Positions 26,601 through 35,377 are shown, numbered from the stretch's first letter. The stretch: 64,000 nucleotides of DNA from Thiocystis violascens (GCA_020721065.1 DYNM01000013.1:1-64000), one strand, 5' to 3'. Notes: a model not told the origin generated them from the sequence alone. Translations and numbers: made by a program.

Positions 26601-26709
26601 TGCAGGAAATGCCGTGGTGACGGGAGATACCGATGGCAATGGTATTGCAGATTTTGGTATTTTGTTAACGGGGCTGACAACAATATCAGAAACTGACTTT
26701 GTACTTTAA
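23686..26709 (+). CDS. RTX-type calcium-binding secreted protein
   Basis: A 1007-residue acidic repeat protein. It has no signal peptide and no cysteine-rich region, as expected for type I secretion. About six modules repeat an NVENLQL / GTGN-x-L-x-N / GN-x-GDN-x-L block plus GGxGxD nonapeptides (for example [36 protein letters not shown]). Interspersed are DTVSYE and TGGSGTDTL modules near 385, 635, 700 and 760. The C-terminus (from about 930, [16 protein letters not shown]) matches the serralysin-type secretion domain. No enzymatic domain is visible, so an adhesin or surface matrix protein is likely. AGGAGAG precedes the ATG. No type I exporter genes lie nearby. A terminator follows. Confidence 0.88.
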   Translation: MATFNFNTITNGQSITFNPATDIFQFDDPAINAGLGSITSVGSNLNFVYPGKSFSLMNVSLGQLTSKNITFTSGSKLLVGDDTTNTINDDSSNTLLSGGTQPDLLYGMGGNDTLNGGGNADVMIGGDGADTYIADDEGDQVNETNDSKDQTERDIVNASVSYTLNANVEDLVLTGTSNINGTGNALDNILTGNSGDNLLDGGVDYRISTGDTMRGGNGNDIYLVDTNYDQVEEVSLSNAGGGIDTVRSFVSYTLPNNVENLELQDVFGRIYDIDGTGNALNNLLIGNKDPNVLNGLDGADTMDGGDSSDIYYVDHIGDLVIETNTAVTDNQTDLVKSFINYTLTANVENLQLMSGDDINATGNTLNNIFYANTGDNIFNGLSGTDTVSYEAQLTSKEIYSGANATYTGVVISLAVPGVQATRGSGKDTFIDIENLIGSQYNDSLTGDSKANRLDGSTGADRLIGGEGNDTYVVDGADIVVETSTETTQIDTVLSSVSYILSANVEQLVLTGKDAVNGTGNELTNVITGNGSANVLDGMAGADRLEGGAGNDRYVVDSFDTVVEQAGMGTDTVLADISYLLPANVENLQLLGSENLSGTGNTLANVIYSNTGDNILKGGGGIDTVSYQFGAITSVRIDLSSTTAQLTGGSGTDTLTGFSNLTGSIYSDFLIGTNTDNVLDGLDGSDTVSYESSSAGITVDLSSKSAQKTGGSGTDTLLNIENLTGSTFNDLITASNANNIISGGSGFDTVSYATSAAVKVSLALTNTQNTGGSGNDTLISIENLTGGKFNDFLLGNSGDNVLNGGLGIDSMSGGDGNDTYLVDNVLDSVIETNKAVTQIDTVQASVSFTLTDNVENLQLLDTKKVGINATGNELDNNLVGNAANNFLSGGAGNDTLNGGAGKDTLQGDAGTDHFSFGFLTDTTVSDPDIISDFSQVQKDKIDLSLPTFYSEEFTFIGNKVFSGTAGELRFDINAGNAVVTGDTDGNGIADFGILLTGLTTISETDFVL

Positions 26710-26742
26710 CGACTAAGTTACAGCTAGTTTCATCGTTCCAAA

Positions 26743-26777
26743 CGCCAATAGATTAAACAACCTATTGGCGCTTTTTT
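26743..26777 (+). terminator. Intrinsic terminator after the RTX gene
   Basis: CGCCAATAG (26743-26751) pairs with CTATTGGCG (26762-26770), followed by CTTTTTT. It lies 33 bp beyond the RTX stop and just before yjdM, so yjdM must have its own promoter or depend on read-through. Confidence 0.88.
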
Positions 26778-26800
26778 AACACTATTTTTTAGGAAAAAGA

Positions 26801-27136
26801 ATGTCTATTCCCTCTTGTCCAACTTGCAGTTCTGTGAATACTTATTTAGATGGAACATTGTTGATTTGCCCTGACTGCGGACATGAATGGTCGAATACAC
26901 AGGATGCTGCTCCTACAGATGATCTTGATGTTATTCGAGATGCAAACGGCACCGCTTTAGCAGATGGTGATTCCGTCGTTTTAATTAAAGACCTCAAAGT
27001 GAAGGGGTCTTCCACGACATTAAAAGTCGGTATGAAAATTAAAAAAATTCGCTTGGTGGGTGGCGATCATGAAGTTGATTGTAAAACAGATACGGGTAGT
27101 TTTATGTTGAAAGCCTGTTATTTGCGTAAAGCCTGA
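26801..27136 (+). CDS. yjdM: YjdM/PhnA family zinc-ribbon protein
   Basis: A 111-residue protein of the YjdM family (formerly PhnA). The N-terminal zinc ribbon has two CxxC pairs, CPTC and CPDC, followed by GHEW. The C-terminal SH3-like part reads DANGTALADGDSVVLIKDLKVKG and ends in KACYLRKA, as in E. coli. Despite the old name it is not required for phosphonate breakdown in E. coli and its function is unknown. It is preceded by the RTX terminator and an AGGAAAAAG ribosome site. Confidence 0.9.
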   Translation: MSIPSCPTCSSVNTYLDGTLLICPDCGHEWSNTQDAAPTDDLDVIRDANGTALADGDSVVLIKDLKVKGSSTTLKVGMKIKKIRLVGGDHEVDCKTDTGSFMLKACYLRKA

Positions 27137-27218
27137 ACGCACACATTCAAGTCAAAGCCCTTCCGGTCTATGATATAAGCATGTTCTATATCGGTATTTT
27201 GCCTAGAGCGATCTCGCA

Positions 27219-28127
27219 ATGGCTGATCGTAGACTTCAAGTTTTTCATACAGTTGCGCGGTTATTGAGTTTTACCAAGGCCGCGCAGACGCTCCACATGA
27301 CGCAACCGGCAGTCACTTTTCAAGTGCGTCAGCTCGAAGAGCACTTTAATACGCGGCTGTTTGATCGGACACATAACCGCATTAGCCTCACTGAAGCCGG
27401 GCACAAAGTATGTGAAGCGGCCGATCATATCTTTGAAATTTATGCAGAAATGGAAAATGCAGTGCGCGGTATCACTGGTCAAATCGGTGGCATTTTAACA
27501 ATTGGTGCGAGCACCACAATTGCTGAATATCTGTTGCCGCCGTTATTAGGTGATTTTTGTGCGCATTATCCAGAAGTGTCAATTCATTTGAAGGTTTCAA
27601 ATACGGAAGGAATCGTATCAATGGTTGAAAATAACGTCATTGATCTTGGCGTTGTAGAAGCGCCAGTCACGAATAAAAATTTAGTGGTTGAAGTGTGTAA
27701 ACTAGATCGTTTAGTTGCAATTATGCCTCCAAATCATCCACTTGCTCAGTTATCAGAAACCACATTTGCCCATCTTTTAGAATATCCATTTATTTGTCGT
27801 GAAGAAGGTTCTGGTACCCGCGAAGTGATTAACGATTATTTACAGCACCAACCAGATGGGTATGCAACACTAAAAATTGCTATGGAGCTGGGCAGTCCAG
27901 AAGCATTAAAAGGTGCTGTGGAAGCGGGAATGGGTGTGTCGGTGGTTTCTGGAACCACAATCCAAAAAGAATTAAAATTAGGCACCTTGGTTGCTATTCC
28001 AATGGTACCGCCGTTGGAACGTCCTTTTTCATTCGTGCATCAAAAACAAAAATTTCGGCAGCGGGTAATGGAAGAATTACTTGAATTTGCCCGCAATTAT
28101 TGTCGCAGCCAAGGTCAGCGTTCTTAA
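27219..28127 (+). CDS. LysR family transcription regulator (YeiE-like)
   Basis: A 302-residue LysR regulator. The N-terminal winged helix (1-65) holds SFTKAAQTLHMTQPAVTFQVRQ, and the effector-binding periplasmic-binding-like fold follows from about 90, with EEGSGTREV in the ligand cleft. The N-terminal sequence is closest to the YeiE/CbbR-like branch in my reading, but the effector and targets cannot be assigned. It is followed at 1 bp by a small conserved gene on the same strand. Confidence 0.87.
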   Translation: MADRRLQVFHTVARLLSFTKAAQTLHMTQPAVTFQVRQLEEHFNTRLFDRTHNRISLTEAGHKVCEAADHIFEIYAEMENAVRGITGQIGGILTIGASTTIAEYLLPPLLGDFCAHYPEVSIHLKVSNTEGIVSMVENNVIDLGVVEAPVTNKNLVVEVCKLDRLVAIMPPNHPLAQLSETTFAHLLEYPFICREEGSGTREVINDYLQHQPDGYATLKIAMELGSPEALKGAVEAGMGVSVVSGTTIQKELKLGTLVAIPMVPPLERPFSFVHQKQKFRQRVMEELLEFARNYCRSQGQRS

Positions 28128-28128
28128 A

Positions 28129-28521
28129 ATGATGATGTCCACAACTCCCACCTTGAGTATTAAACGGCGCTTAATGAACTGCTTGGCACAATTGTCAGCA
28201 GCGGAGCGTGAAACCTTATTGACGTTTGCAGAATTTTTAGTGCAGCGTCACTCTATAGAACCACCAACAATAATCTCACCTGATGCTCCCGTGCCGCTGC
28301 CACGTCCAGCCCAAGAAACGGTCATTGGTGCAATTAAGCGATTAGCGCAGACTTATCCTATGTTAGAACGCGATATGCTATTCAATGAAACTTCAACACT
28401 CATGTCGGCGCATGTCATGCAAGGACGCGCTGCGGAATCAGTGATTGACGCATTAGAAACCCTTTTTGCCCAGCACTATCAAACGTATTGCACACGCTAT
28501 AGCGCAGAGCAAGATCACTAA
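28129..28521 (+). CDS. Small conserved hypothetical protein
   Basis: A 130-residue soluble, helix-rich protein. The N-terminal part (LSIKRRLMNCLAQLSAAERETLLTFAEFL is a helix of the kind found in DUF2281-like short proteins) is followed by a proline-rich linker and a conserved-looking block, RPAQETVIGAIKRL. I do not recognise a function. The ATG run at 28129-28137 begins right after the LysR stop, indicating an operon. Its stop overlaps the convergent GGDEF gene by 4 bp. Confidence 0.6.
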   Translation: MMMSTTPTLSIKRRLMNCLAQLSAAERETLLTFAEFLVQRHSIEPPTIISPDAPVPLPRPAQETVIGAIKRLAQTYPMLERDMLFNETSTLMSAHVMQGRAAESVIDALETLFAQHYQTYCTRYSAEQDH

Positions 28522-29609
28522 AAAAAGTCAATGGTACTGGTGTTTTGATTGACAGCTTGTGCTTCAATTAAACCGCGTGATAACAAATCTTCATAAAAAC
28601 AACTTTGATTGCGTCCGTGCCCTTTAACGTAATATAACGCCTTATCCGCTTGTCCAATCACAATAGATGAACCCGGTTGGCGAGTAATTTCAGTGACACC
28701 AATACTAATTGTAACCTGTCCTACACCCGGAAACGCATATTGTGCGATGGTTTCTCGTGCCCGCTCACACACAGATTGTGCATCTTCATAAGAAAAAGTA
28801 CGAAATAACGCTACAAATTCTTCGCCACCATAGCGAAATAATAAATCCTCTTTACGAAAAATTAACTCTAATTGGCGAGCGAGCAAAATCAATACCTCAT
28901 CGCCGTACAGATGTCCCCATTCGTCGTTAATCCGCTTAAAATGATCGACATCCAGCAAACAAAGCCATGCGTGGCAGCCATCAATCACACGTCGATTGCG
29001 GGTACATGCTTGTTGAGATTGTGCATTGCTCACTAATACTTTGGTGATTTCACTATCCAAAATTTCACGGTTTAATAAACTTGTCAGCGTATCACGATGA
29101 CTTTCTTCTAACAGTGCTAAATAATTAGAATAGATACGCAGTAATCCATAAATTAAGCGTTTTGATTCAAAGCTGGGTTGTTTGCCGCTGTGTAATAAAA
29201 TACCATAAATGTCTTCTTTTTTACCGTACACCGGATAAATGATATATGCCATCTCAGTATCGACATCATGGTGTTCCACCAGCTCTCGATGTTCAATAGC
29301 GCGAGTAATTAAATCGAGCACCCAACTTGGCAATTCATAGTCATTCACTTGTTGTTCAGAAATGACGATGCCTTGATTAGCGTAAATGAGTAGTGATAAT
29401 TTTACGCGATTTTCGTTTTCAACTACTGTGCTGCTCACTCGATAAAAACGAAATTCTTCACTTAAAAATAATTCCGATAAAGTAATTGCAAGGCTGCGCT
29501 CTAATAATTCACGATCTTTATAGCGCGTGATCTCAGCGAGTGAATCGACAATACGCAATGTTGAAATTTTATTAACCAGCCCGCAATTGTTTTTCCGATC
29601 CTGAAACAT
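28518..29609 (-). CDS. Diguanylate cyclase with GGEEF domain
   Basis: A 363-residue enzyme that makes c-di-GMP from GTP. The active-site motif GGEEF lies at about 261-265, and the inhibitory I-site RxxD (RKED) sits exactly five residues before it, so feedback inhibition is expected. The N-terminal half (1-190) is a soluble sensor of GAF-like length without a recognisable cofactor motif. Start could be the ATG at 29609 or a GTG at 29621. The gene is convergent with the small hypothetical gene and stands alone. Confidence 0.9.
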   Translation of the reverse strand: MFQDRKNNCGLVNKISTLRIVDSLAEITRYKDRELLERSLAITLSELFLSEEFRFYRVSSTVVENENRVKLSLLIYANQGIVISEQQVNDYELPSWVLDLITRAIEHRELVEHHDVDTEMAYIIYPVYGKKEDIYGILLHSGKQPSFESKRLIYGLLRIYSNYLALLEESHRDTLTSLLNREILDSEITKVLVSNAQSQQACTRNRRVIDGCHAWLCLLDVDHFKRINDEWGHLYGDEVLILLARQLELIFRKEDLLFRYGGEEFVALFRTFSYEDAQSVCERARETIAQYAFPGVGQVTISIGVTEITRQPGSSIVIGQADKALYYVKGHGRNQSCFYEDLLSRGLIEAQAVNQNTSTIDFF

Positions 29610-29672
29610 GGCATTTTCCACGAAAAATGAAAAGGAATCTGTACTGCGGGTGATTGGGTATCATCCAGCAGA

Positions 29673-29712
29673 ACATCGCCATCACAGGCGGTAAATCACA
29701 TGATGGCGATGT
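29673..29712. terminator. Stem-loop after fmdB-like gene
   Basis: ACATCGCCATCA (29673-29684) and TGATGGCGATGT (29701-29712) form a perfect 12-bp stem with a 16-base loop. It follows the zinc-ribbon gene on the minus strand and precedes the GGDEF gene. No T-tract is present, so it may be a partial terminator or an RNA-stabilising structure. Confidence 0.55.
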
Positions 29713-29724
29713 ATTGAGTGGAGT

Positions 29725-29982
29725 TTAATTCAAACCACACATACCGCCCGCACAACAGGAGCCGTTGGCGCAACTCGGTGCGGTTCCACTCCCCAAGCGA
29801 TGGCTAGAGACCACGTTACCACCAGTTGCCAAGCGTTGCACCGGCGCATCAGCGGGAGTGTCGCCCAGTTCTAAACCTGCACAGGCGCATAATTCGCCCC
29901 ATGTCGTGAGCGTATCGCTCATGCGATGTGAGACTTCAATCACACGTTTGTTGTTTTCACAGCGGTAATCATAAGTTGGCAT
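29725..29982 (-). CDS. FmdB-type zinc-ribbon protein
   Basis: An 85-residue protein starting MPTYDYRCE, the hallmark of the FmdB/CxxC zinc-ribbon family. The first zinc pair is degenerate: C8 is followed by ENNK rather than a CxxC. Further cysteines occur at ELCACAG and in a Cys-rich tail (CANGSCCAGGMCGLN). The tail could bind metal. The ATG at 29982 has GGAG upstream; an open extension of 12 codons is unlikely. Proposed roles for the family (formamidase regulation) rest on weak evidence. Confidence 0.75.
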   Translation of the reverse strand: MPTYDYRCENNKRVIEVSHRMSDTLTTWGELCACAGLELGDTPADAPVQRLATGGNVVSSHRLGSGTAPSCANGSCCAGGMCGLN

Positions 29983-30020
29983 TGGCTTCTCCAAAGGAAT
30001 TATTGTTGAATGAGACACGC

Positions 30021-30048
30021 ATTATAAGCGAGCAGATGCTGTTCGCAA
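30021..30048 (-). promoter_or_regulatory. Predicted sigma-70 promoter for the FmdB-type gene
   Basis: On the minus strand -35 TTGCGA (30048-30043), a 16-bp spacer and -10 TATAAT (30026-30021) lie about 40 bp upstream of the ATG at 29982. The -10 hexamer is a perfect match. Confidence 0.5.
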
Positions 30049-30124
30049 AGTCAAGTAATCTACGCAATAGTGTGTATTCTTAAAATGTACATTTAATGGC
30101 TATTGTTATTCTACGATAGCATTC

Positions 30125-31186
30125 ATGGTTGAAATGGCTGTTGCCATTCGTTATAGGATACCGTTACCACGCATGAATCATCGAGTTATAGTTGGAGCAT
30201 CATCCTTTAATGGTTTATGTGACCATTTTGGGCGGCGCATTACTTATGTGCGTTTATCAATCACTGATCGCTGTGATTTACGCTGTGTGTATTGTATGTC
30301 GGAAGGAATGCGCTTTTTACCACGCAATCAACTATTAACTTTAGAAGAATTAGCGCGACTAGGGCGCTGTTTCACTGCGTTGGGAGTAACGCGCCTGCGT
30401 CTCACCGGTGGCGAGCCGTTGGTAAGACGCAACGCGCTGTGGTTATTTGAACAACTCGGCGCGTTGCCCACGTTGCAAGAATTGACGCTCACCACCAACG
30501 GTACGCAACTTGCTCGCGCTGCCGCCGCTCTCAAAGCTGCGGGGGTGGCGCGAGTCAACATCAGTTTGGATTCGCTGCGCCCCGACCGATTCCAAGCCAT
30601 CACTCGCGGCGGCATGTTGCAAAAAACCCTCGCCGGCATCGCGGCTGCTTGCGAGGTTGGGTTTGAGCGCGTCAAGCTCAATAGCGTCATCAGCGCCGAG
30701 CGTAATCACGACGAAGTGCTTGATTTAGCGCGATTTGCCATCGCGCACGGTATCGACATCAGTTTTATTGAGGAAATGCCGCTCGGTGACAGCGCCCGCC
30801 GCGCTGAGGTGTATTCCAGTGACCAGATTCGCCACACCTTGGAGCAAGCGTTGGAATTGTTGCCAACTGCCGAACGCACTGGCGGTCCGGCAACCTATTT
30901 TCGCGTGGCGGGCACTGAGAGTCGCATTGGCTTGATCGCGCCCCACAGCCACAACTTTTGCGCTGACTGTAATCGGGTGCGCGTGACCGCTGCCGGTCAA
31001 TTATTGTTGTGTCTTGGACACACCGCAGCGGTCGATTTACGGCGCATGTTGCGGGCGCATCCGGGCGATGATGAGCGCGTCAAACACGCATTGGTGACAG
31101 CAATGGCATTAAAACCACGCGGACATCAGTTCGGGCACTCGGACGCAGTGGCGGTTACGCGACACATGAATATGACTGGCGGCTAA
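30125..31186 (+). CDS. moaA: GTP 3',8-cyclase MoaA (molybdenum cofactor)
   Basis: A 353-residue radical SAM enzyme for the first step of molybdopterin synthesis. The SAM cluster cysteines are C50, C54 and C57 (CDLRCVYC). The C-terminal cluster lies in FCADCNRVRVTAAGQLLLC, and the protein ends in the functionally required double glycine (MTGG). The start is uncertain: ATG 30125 gives the full frame, ATG 30173 (MNHRVIV) would also give a normal protein. It stands without other moa genes. Its stop overlaps the stop of convergent cobT. Confidence 0.95.
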   Translation: MVEMAVAIRYRIPLPRMNHRVIVGASSFNGLCDHFGRRITYVRLSITDRCDLRCVYCMSEGMRFLPRNQLLTLEELARLGRCFTALGVTRLRLTGGEPLVRRNALWLFEQLGALPTLQELTLTTNGTQLARAAAALKAAGVARVNISLDSLRPDRFQAITRGGMLQKTLAGIAAACEVGFERVKLNSVISAERNHDEVLDLARFAIAHGIDISFIEEMPLGDSARRAEVYSSDQIRHTLEQALELLPTAERTGGPATYFRVAGTESRIGLIAPHSHNFCADCNRVRVTAAGQLLLCLGHTAAVDLRRMLRAHPGDDERVKHALVTAMALKPRGHQFGHSDAVAVTRHMNMTGG

Positions 31187-32238
31187 TTTTGACTGACGCC
31201 CGCTTCCGCAAAGGTCGCCGTGTGCTGGTGCAGCGCACATGCCAACCGCAGCAACGGCACCACCGCCAGCGCCCCAGTCGCCTCGCCCAGCCGCAGCCCA
31301 AAATCCAAATACGGTTGCGCTCCGAGCGCCGCCATCATCCGCCGATGTCCCGGTTCAGCGGATGCCGTCGCAAACAGCATCCACTCTCGCGCTGCCGGTT
31401 GCAGCCGCACGGTCGCAATGGCTGCGCTGCTCATAATGAATCCATCCACCACAATCGGCAGTCCGCGCTGCGCGGCGGTGAGAAATGCGCCGACGGTCGC
31501 AACGATGTCAAAACCCGCCAAACGCCGCATCAATTCCAACGGCGTCGCCTCCGGCGTGAGGTGCAGCGCCAACGCCGCGCTCACCGTGCGGGTTTTGCGA
31601 GCGATTCCCGCTGCATCCAAACCGGTGCCCGGTCCGACCAGCGCCGCCGGTTCTTCACCCAATAACGCACACGCCAGCGCCGTCGCTGAAGTCGTGTTTC
31701 CGATGCCCATTTCGCCGCAAATCAACAGCTTGGCTCCGGCAGCCAGCGCCCGTTCTACTCCGTCACGTCCGATATTTAAGCCCTCAATGAGCTGGCGCTC
31801 CGTCATCGCCGCTTCCCGCGCAATGTTGCCGGTGCCAGCGCCGAGTCGCTCGCTGCGCACCCCGGCAATCTCACCCGGATCAGTCACGGTGCCGAGATTA
31901 AAAAGCTCCAAACGCACGCCGAGCGCCTGCGCCATTACCGACACGGGTGCGCCGCCGGTGGCCATATTGCGCAGCATTTGAATCGTCACGACCTGCGGAA
32001 AAGCGGAAATACCCTCAGCAACTGCGCCGTGATCGGACAAAAATTGCAGCACCTGCACCGGATCAGGCGACGGCGTCGCGGTGTTTTGCATTCCGGCGAG
32101 CGCGATTGCCATTTCCTCCAAACGCCCCAGCGAGCCATACGGTTTGGTTAATTGATCTTGGCGCTGGCGAGCGGCATCCGCTGCGGCGTGATTGATTGGA
32201 TGGCACGGTTCATTCAGCCAAGTAAGTTCAATTGTCAT
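31183..32238 (-). CDS. cobT: Nicotinate-nucleotide--dimethylbenzimidazole phosphoribosyltransferase
   Basis: A 351-residue CobT, which activates the lower ligand base in cobalamin assembly. Family marks include the N-terminal LTKPYGSLGRLEEMA, the SDHGAVAEGISAFP block, GEMGIGNTT and the C-terminal LDFGLRLGEATGA. Length matches Salmonella CobT. It lies 92 bp downstream of btuB on the same strand, with a C-rich hairpin repeat between them, so it may be partly under the btuB riboswitch. No other cob genes are in view, consistent with salvage rather than full synthesis, though genes elsewhere cannot be excluded. Confidence 0.95.
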   Translation of the reverse strand: MTIELTWLNEPCHPINHAAADAARQRQDQLTKPYGSLGRLEEMAIALAGMQNTATPSPDPVQVLQFLSDHGAVAEGISAFPQVVTIQMLRNMATGGAPVSVMAQALGVRLELFNLGTVTDPGEIAGVRSERLGAGTGNIAREAAMTERQLIEGLNIGRDGVERALAAGAKLLICGEMGIGNTTSATALACALLGEEPAALVGPGTGLDAAGIARKTRTVSAALALHLTPEATPLELMRRLAGFDIVATVGAFLTAAQRGLPIVVDGFIMSSAAIATVRLQPAAREWMLFATASAEPGHRRMMAALGAQPYLDFGLRLGEATGALAVVPLLRLACALHQHTATFAEAGVSQN

Positions 32239-32279
32239 GCGTTCATTCCTGCGCGAATGTGAATGAAATTTGCAAAAGC

Positions 32280-32312
32280 CCCCCTTTGAAAAAGGGGGGT
32301 TGGGGGGATTTT
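32280..32312. repeat. C-rich/G-rich hairpin repeat, copy 1
   Basis: CCCCCTTTGAAAAAGGGGGG, then TTGGGGGGATTTT. The arms CCCCCTTT and AAAGGGGG can pair. It is nearly identical to 42678-42710 and lies between btuB and cobT. This is the dispersed repeat known for producing NPPFFKGG peptides when translated. Confidence 0.85.
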
Positions 32313-32330
32313 GAGATAAGGCTTTTTTTA

Positions 32331-34190
32331 TTATGGCGTATAACGCAGCGTTAAATACGCGGCTCGCCCTAATTGATTAAACCAAGCTGACGTTTCATAT
32401 TTTTCATCAAACGCATTTTCTAATCGCGCCTGCACGCGCCACGTCGAATTGAGCGCATATTCAGTGCGGAAATCAACCAGCGCATAACTATTCAAGCGCG
32501 TGATATTGGCGGAATCATCAAATCGGCGTCCCGCAAAAAAGATCGTGCTGCCAATTGACCAACGCTCGAATTGACGATCAATTGCCACTTGCGCCGTCTG
32601 CTCCGGTCGCCGCGCCAGCAGGTTGCCGCGAGTGCTGCCGGGTGAACGATCTTCTGGATTCATCACCGTGACATTGGCGTTCACATCCCAAGCCAACAGC
32701 CGCGCCGTCGCCGTCACCTCAACGCCCACAATGCGAGCGCGATTGATGTTGGCTGCCGTCCAGGTTGCGGGATTAAATTGAATCAAATCATCAATTTCCG
32801 TTTGATACAGATTGACGCCCCAGCGCCCCGCCGCATCCAGCGCCAGCGGCAATGCGCCACTCGCGCCCAGCTCCCAACTGCGCGACTGTTCGGGATCAAG
32901 CGCCGGATTGCCGTAATTCGGGTAATACAAGTTATTGAAACTTGGCGCTTTAAATGCGGTGCCGTGCGCCAGCGTGAGCTGCAAACCATTGTCAAACTGA
33001 TAACCGAGCGCGGCGGAACCGGTGGCGTGAGTGCCGAATTGTTGATTGTCATCTTGACGCAGTCCGAGCGTGACGCGAACTGCGCCAAATTCTCCCTGAT
33101 ATGCGCCAAAACTGCCGACATTATCGCGGGATGTGACGTTGTAAGTGGTGGAGCTGGCGATGGCGTCGCTGAGAGCATCGACACCCAAACTGATGTGCTG
33201 CGTGGGCGTCAGCGCGAAGTTGTTTTGCACCGAGCCAGTGGTGCGGGTGGTTTCAAAGGTGCTCACGCGCTGCGGGTCGATGCCGTCTAAATAGGCTCGC
33301 GCCAAATCCCAACTCTGCCCACCAGCGAAAATGACCGTCCACGCCGTCAGCGGTTTGAGCGTGGCGGACGCGCCCACGACCTGCTGATCGGCGCGTGCCG
33401 TGTCGCCGGCAAAGATGGAGCCGTCGTAGTCGGCGCGATTTTCCGAGCGCAGCAGATGCGCGTCGAATTGCACGGCGTCGCTGAACGCATAACCACCGCG
33501 CAGACTCACGCCCAGATTGCGATAACGATCCCGATCTGGCTGGATCACGCCGCAGCCAGCAAACGGAGCGGGGCGACCGCTGCAGGCGTTGATGCCGTCG
33601 GTGCGATCCAGATTGGTGCCGAGATTGAACCAGCCGTGCTCGCCACCACCGGACAGTCCCGCCGTGACGTTGCTGGTATTCAAACTGCCGCCGGTGATGC
33701 TGAACTGCGGCGTCAACGCGCCACCGCCTTTTTTGGTGAAAATTTGAATCACGCCGCCAATCGCTTCTGAGCCGTACAGACTCGAACGCGGCCCGCGGAC
33801 CACTTCAATCCGTTCGACCTGCGCCAGCGGCAAATTTTCCAACGCGGTTAAACCAGCGGTTGCCGATCCCACCGGTACACCGTCAATCAACACCAGCAGA
33901 TGATCGGAATTGGTGCCGCGCAGAAACAAGGTGGTTAAATGACCAGCGCCGCCGTTTTGCGACACGCTGATGCCCGGAATGCCGCGCAGCACTTCCGGCA
34001 CCGAACGCGCTTGTTGACGTTCGATGTCGGCGCGTTCAATCACGGTGACGGCAGCGAGCGTGTGGCTGCTCGGTTCGGACGTGCGATTGGCGGTCACGAT
34101 GACGGGATCAAGCGTGGTCACTGCGGCAGCGTGAGCGAGCTGCGGTAATAGCGGCATGGTCAGAGCGACCAGCAGCGAGGGATAGTTCAT
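32331..34190 (-). CDS. btuB: TonB-dependent vitamin B12 receptor
   Basis: A 619-residue outer-membrane receptor of the BtuB type. A signal peptide ends near residue 22 (LAHAA). A TonB-box-like LDPVIVTA follows, then the plug domain with VPEVLRGIPGISVSQNGG, LFLRGTNSDHLLVLIDGVPV and RIEVVRGPRSSLYGSEAIGG. A 22-stranded barrel ends in the C-terminal aromatic-rich LTLRYTP. The cobalamin riboswitch upstream on the same strand fixes the substrate better than the protein alone would. TTGGAG lies 7 bp before the ATG. Confidence 0.93.
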   Translation of the reverse strand: MNYPSLLVALTMPLLPQLAHAAAVTTLDPVIVTANRTSEPSSHTLAAVTVIERADIERQQARSVPEVLRGIPGISVSQNGGAGHLTTLFLRGTNSDHLLVLIDGVPVGSATAGLTALENLPLAQVERIEVVRGPRSSLYGSEAIGGVIQIFTKKGGGALTPQFSITGGSLNTSNVTAGLSGGGEHGWFNLGTNLDRTDGINACSGRPAPFAGCGVIQPDRDRYRNLGVSLRGGYAFSDAVQFDAHLLRSENRADYDGSIFAGDTARADQQVVGASATLKPLTAWTVIFAGGQSWDLARAYLDGIDPQRVSTFETTRTTGSVQNNFALTPTQHISLGVDALSDAIASSTTYNVTSRDNVGSFGAYQGEFGAVRVTLGLRQDDNQQFGTHATGSAALGYQFDNGLQLTLAHGTAFKAPSFNNLYYPNYGNPALDPEQSRSWELGASGALPLALDAAGRWGVNLYQTEIDDLIQFNPATWTAANINRARIVGVEVTATARLLAWDVNANVTVMNPEDRSPGSTRGNLLARRPEQTAQVAIDRQFERWSIGSTIFFAGRRFDDSANITRLNSYALVDFRTEYALNSTWRVQARLENAFDEKYETSAWFNQLGRAAYLTLRYTP

Positions 34191-34333
34191 GTGCTAACTC
34201 CAAGTCAGACCCGGCGCACCCGCGCAGGTCTGGCGATTGAAATGGAGTTGGCGCGGGCGCACGAGCGCAGCAACAGCACTCGGTCAGTTGCCCCACGCAA
34301 CTCCGGTGAGAGCGCCAACCACGCGCTCGGCCT
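34191..34333 (-). promoter_or_regulatory. Riboswitch expression platform and btuB ribosome site
   Basis: This stretch between the B12 aptamer and the btuB ATG holds no gene. On the minus strand CAGACC and GGTCTG form a short GC-rich hairpin just upstream of the TTGGAG ribosome site, placed where it could mask translation initiation. A further GC-rich complementary region (GAGCGCGTGG, CACGCGC-like) may form alternative stems. The switching mechanism is inferred. Confidence 0.5.
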
Positions 34334-34519
34334 GATCTTTTGGCCGGTCTCCGGGCTGACGAGTGGAGTTGTTGCCAATTCCGACCGCGCCGCCTTCCCA
34401 TGAATAGTCACAGTGGCATCTGACGCGGTTTAACTCGTTTACCGTTGCGGGGGCAGCGTCGGCATCGCACCGACTTCCCGTTTCACTCCGCGAGCGAACC
34501 CGCCGAGCACCGAAAGATC
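34334..34519 (-). ncRNA. Cobalamin riboswitch aptamer
   Basis: Minus-strand sequence carries the conserved cobalamin elements: the B12 box AGCCCGGAGACCGGCC (34357-34342), GCTGCCCCCGCAACGGTAA (34457-34439), a CGGGAAGTCGGTGC stem and a CACTGTG/CATGGGAAGGCG segment. A P1 stem is formed by GATCTTT (34519-34513) with AAAGATC (34340-34334). Adenosylcobalamin binding would repress the downstream btuB gene. Confidence 0.92.
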
Positions 34520-34572
34520 ACGCGCCACATTCTAGGACGATTCAACCGTTGTGATTTCTACCACTGCCGCCA

Positions 34573-35352
34573 TCAGCGTCGAATGTGTGACACCGGCGCG
34601 ATCTCAAACACTTGCGGCCAGTATTTGCCGGTCACAAACAGCCGTCCGCTCGCGGCGTCATAAGCAATGCCGTTGAGCACCGCATCGGGATTGCGCCGCG
34701 CTGCGAGCGGACGCAGCCCGCGTAAATCCAGCCAACCCACGACTGCGCCCGTCGCTGGATCAATCCGCGCAATCCGCTCCTGCTGCCAGATATTCGCCCA
34801 AATCTCACCTGCGACCCATTCCAACTCATTGAGCGCCATCACTTTTTGAGCGCCATCGTACACCAGCACCCGCCGCAGTTCGCGCCGCGTTGTCGGATCA
34901 AAAAAGCGCAATTCGGCGCTGCCGTCGCTGATAATCCACTGCACCCCGTCGCTCGTGATGCCCCAACCTTCGCCGGAATAGGTGAAGCTGGCGCGGGGCT
35001 GCAACGTCGCACGGTCATAAATCAAACCGCGCTGCTCGCGCCACGTCAGTTGCACAATGTCATCGCGCCAGACGGCGATCCCCTCGCCAAAACAGTCGGC
35101 AGGCAGGCGCGTTTCCTGCTCAATGCGTCCCGTCGTCAGGTCAACGCGCCGCAGCGCCGAGTGCCCATAAAGCCCAATACTTTCAAACAGTTGCCCGTCA
35201 AAAAACAGCAATCCTTGCGTAAACGCCGTTGGATCGTGCGGAAAGCTGGCGACGATGCGATAACCGTCAATTGGCGCGGATTCACTGCCGAATAAACACG
35301 CAGCGCATAGAATAGAATACAGCGCCGTGACAAACAGAAATTGTCGTTTCAT
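34573..35352 (-). CDS. Glutaminyl-peptide cyclotransferase (plant/bacterial type)
   Basis: A 259-residue beta-propeller enzyme of the glutamine cyclotransferase family (COG3823), which makes pyroglutamate at peptide N-termini. A signal peptide covers about 1-25. Family blocks include FPHDPTAFTQGLLFFDG, ESIGLYGHSALRRVDL, CFGEGIAVWRD, LNELEWVAGEIWANIW and the closing NPDAVLNGIAYD. The ATG at 35352 gives a signal peptide; the frame is open to 35553, but that crosses the divergent gene. It is divergent from the GT39 gene with only 25 bp between starts, so promoters must overlap coding DNA. Confidence 0.9.
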   Translation of the reverse strand: MKRQFLFVTALYSILCAACLFGSESAPIDGYRIVASFPHDPTAFTQGLLFFDGQLFESIGLYGHSALRRVDLTTGRIEQETRLPADCFGEGIAVWRDDIVQLTWREQRGLIYDRATLQPRASFTYSGEGWGITSDGVQWIISDGSAELRFFDPTTRRELRRVLVYDGAQKVMALNELEWVAGEIWANIWQQERIARIDPATGAVVGWLDLRGLRPLAARRNPDAVLNGIAYDAASGRLFVTGKYWPQVFEIAPVSHIRR

Positions 35353-35377
35353 GTGAATAAAGACAACTGAGGATTTT

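Noticed and set aside
31220..31981. Long plus-strand frame of about 253 codons opposite cobT
   Set aside because: It lies wholly antisense to a well-supported cobT and has Ala/Ser/Arg-rich composition typical of a shadow frame.
32280..32312. Simple intrinsic terminator between btuB and cobT
   Set aside because: The same sequence recurs at 42678 inside bamB and, inverted, at 41137, so it is better described as a dispersed repeat; terminator function remains possible.
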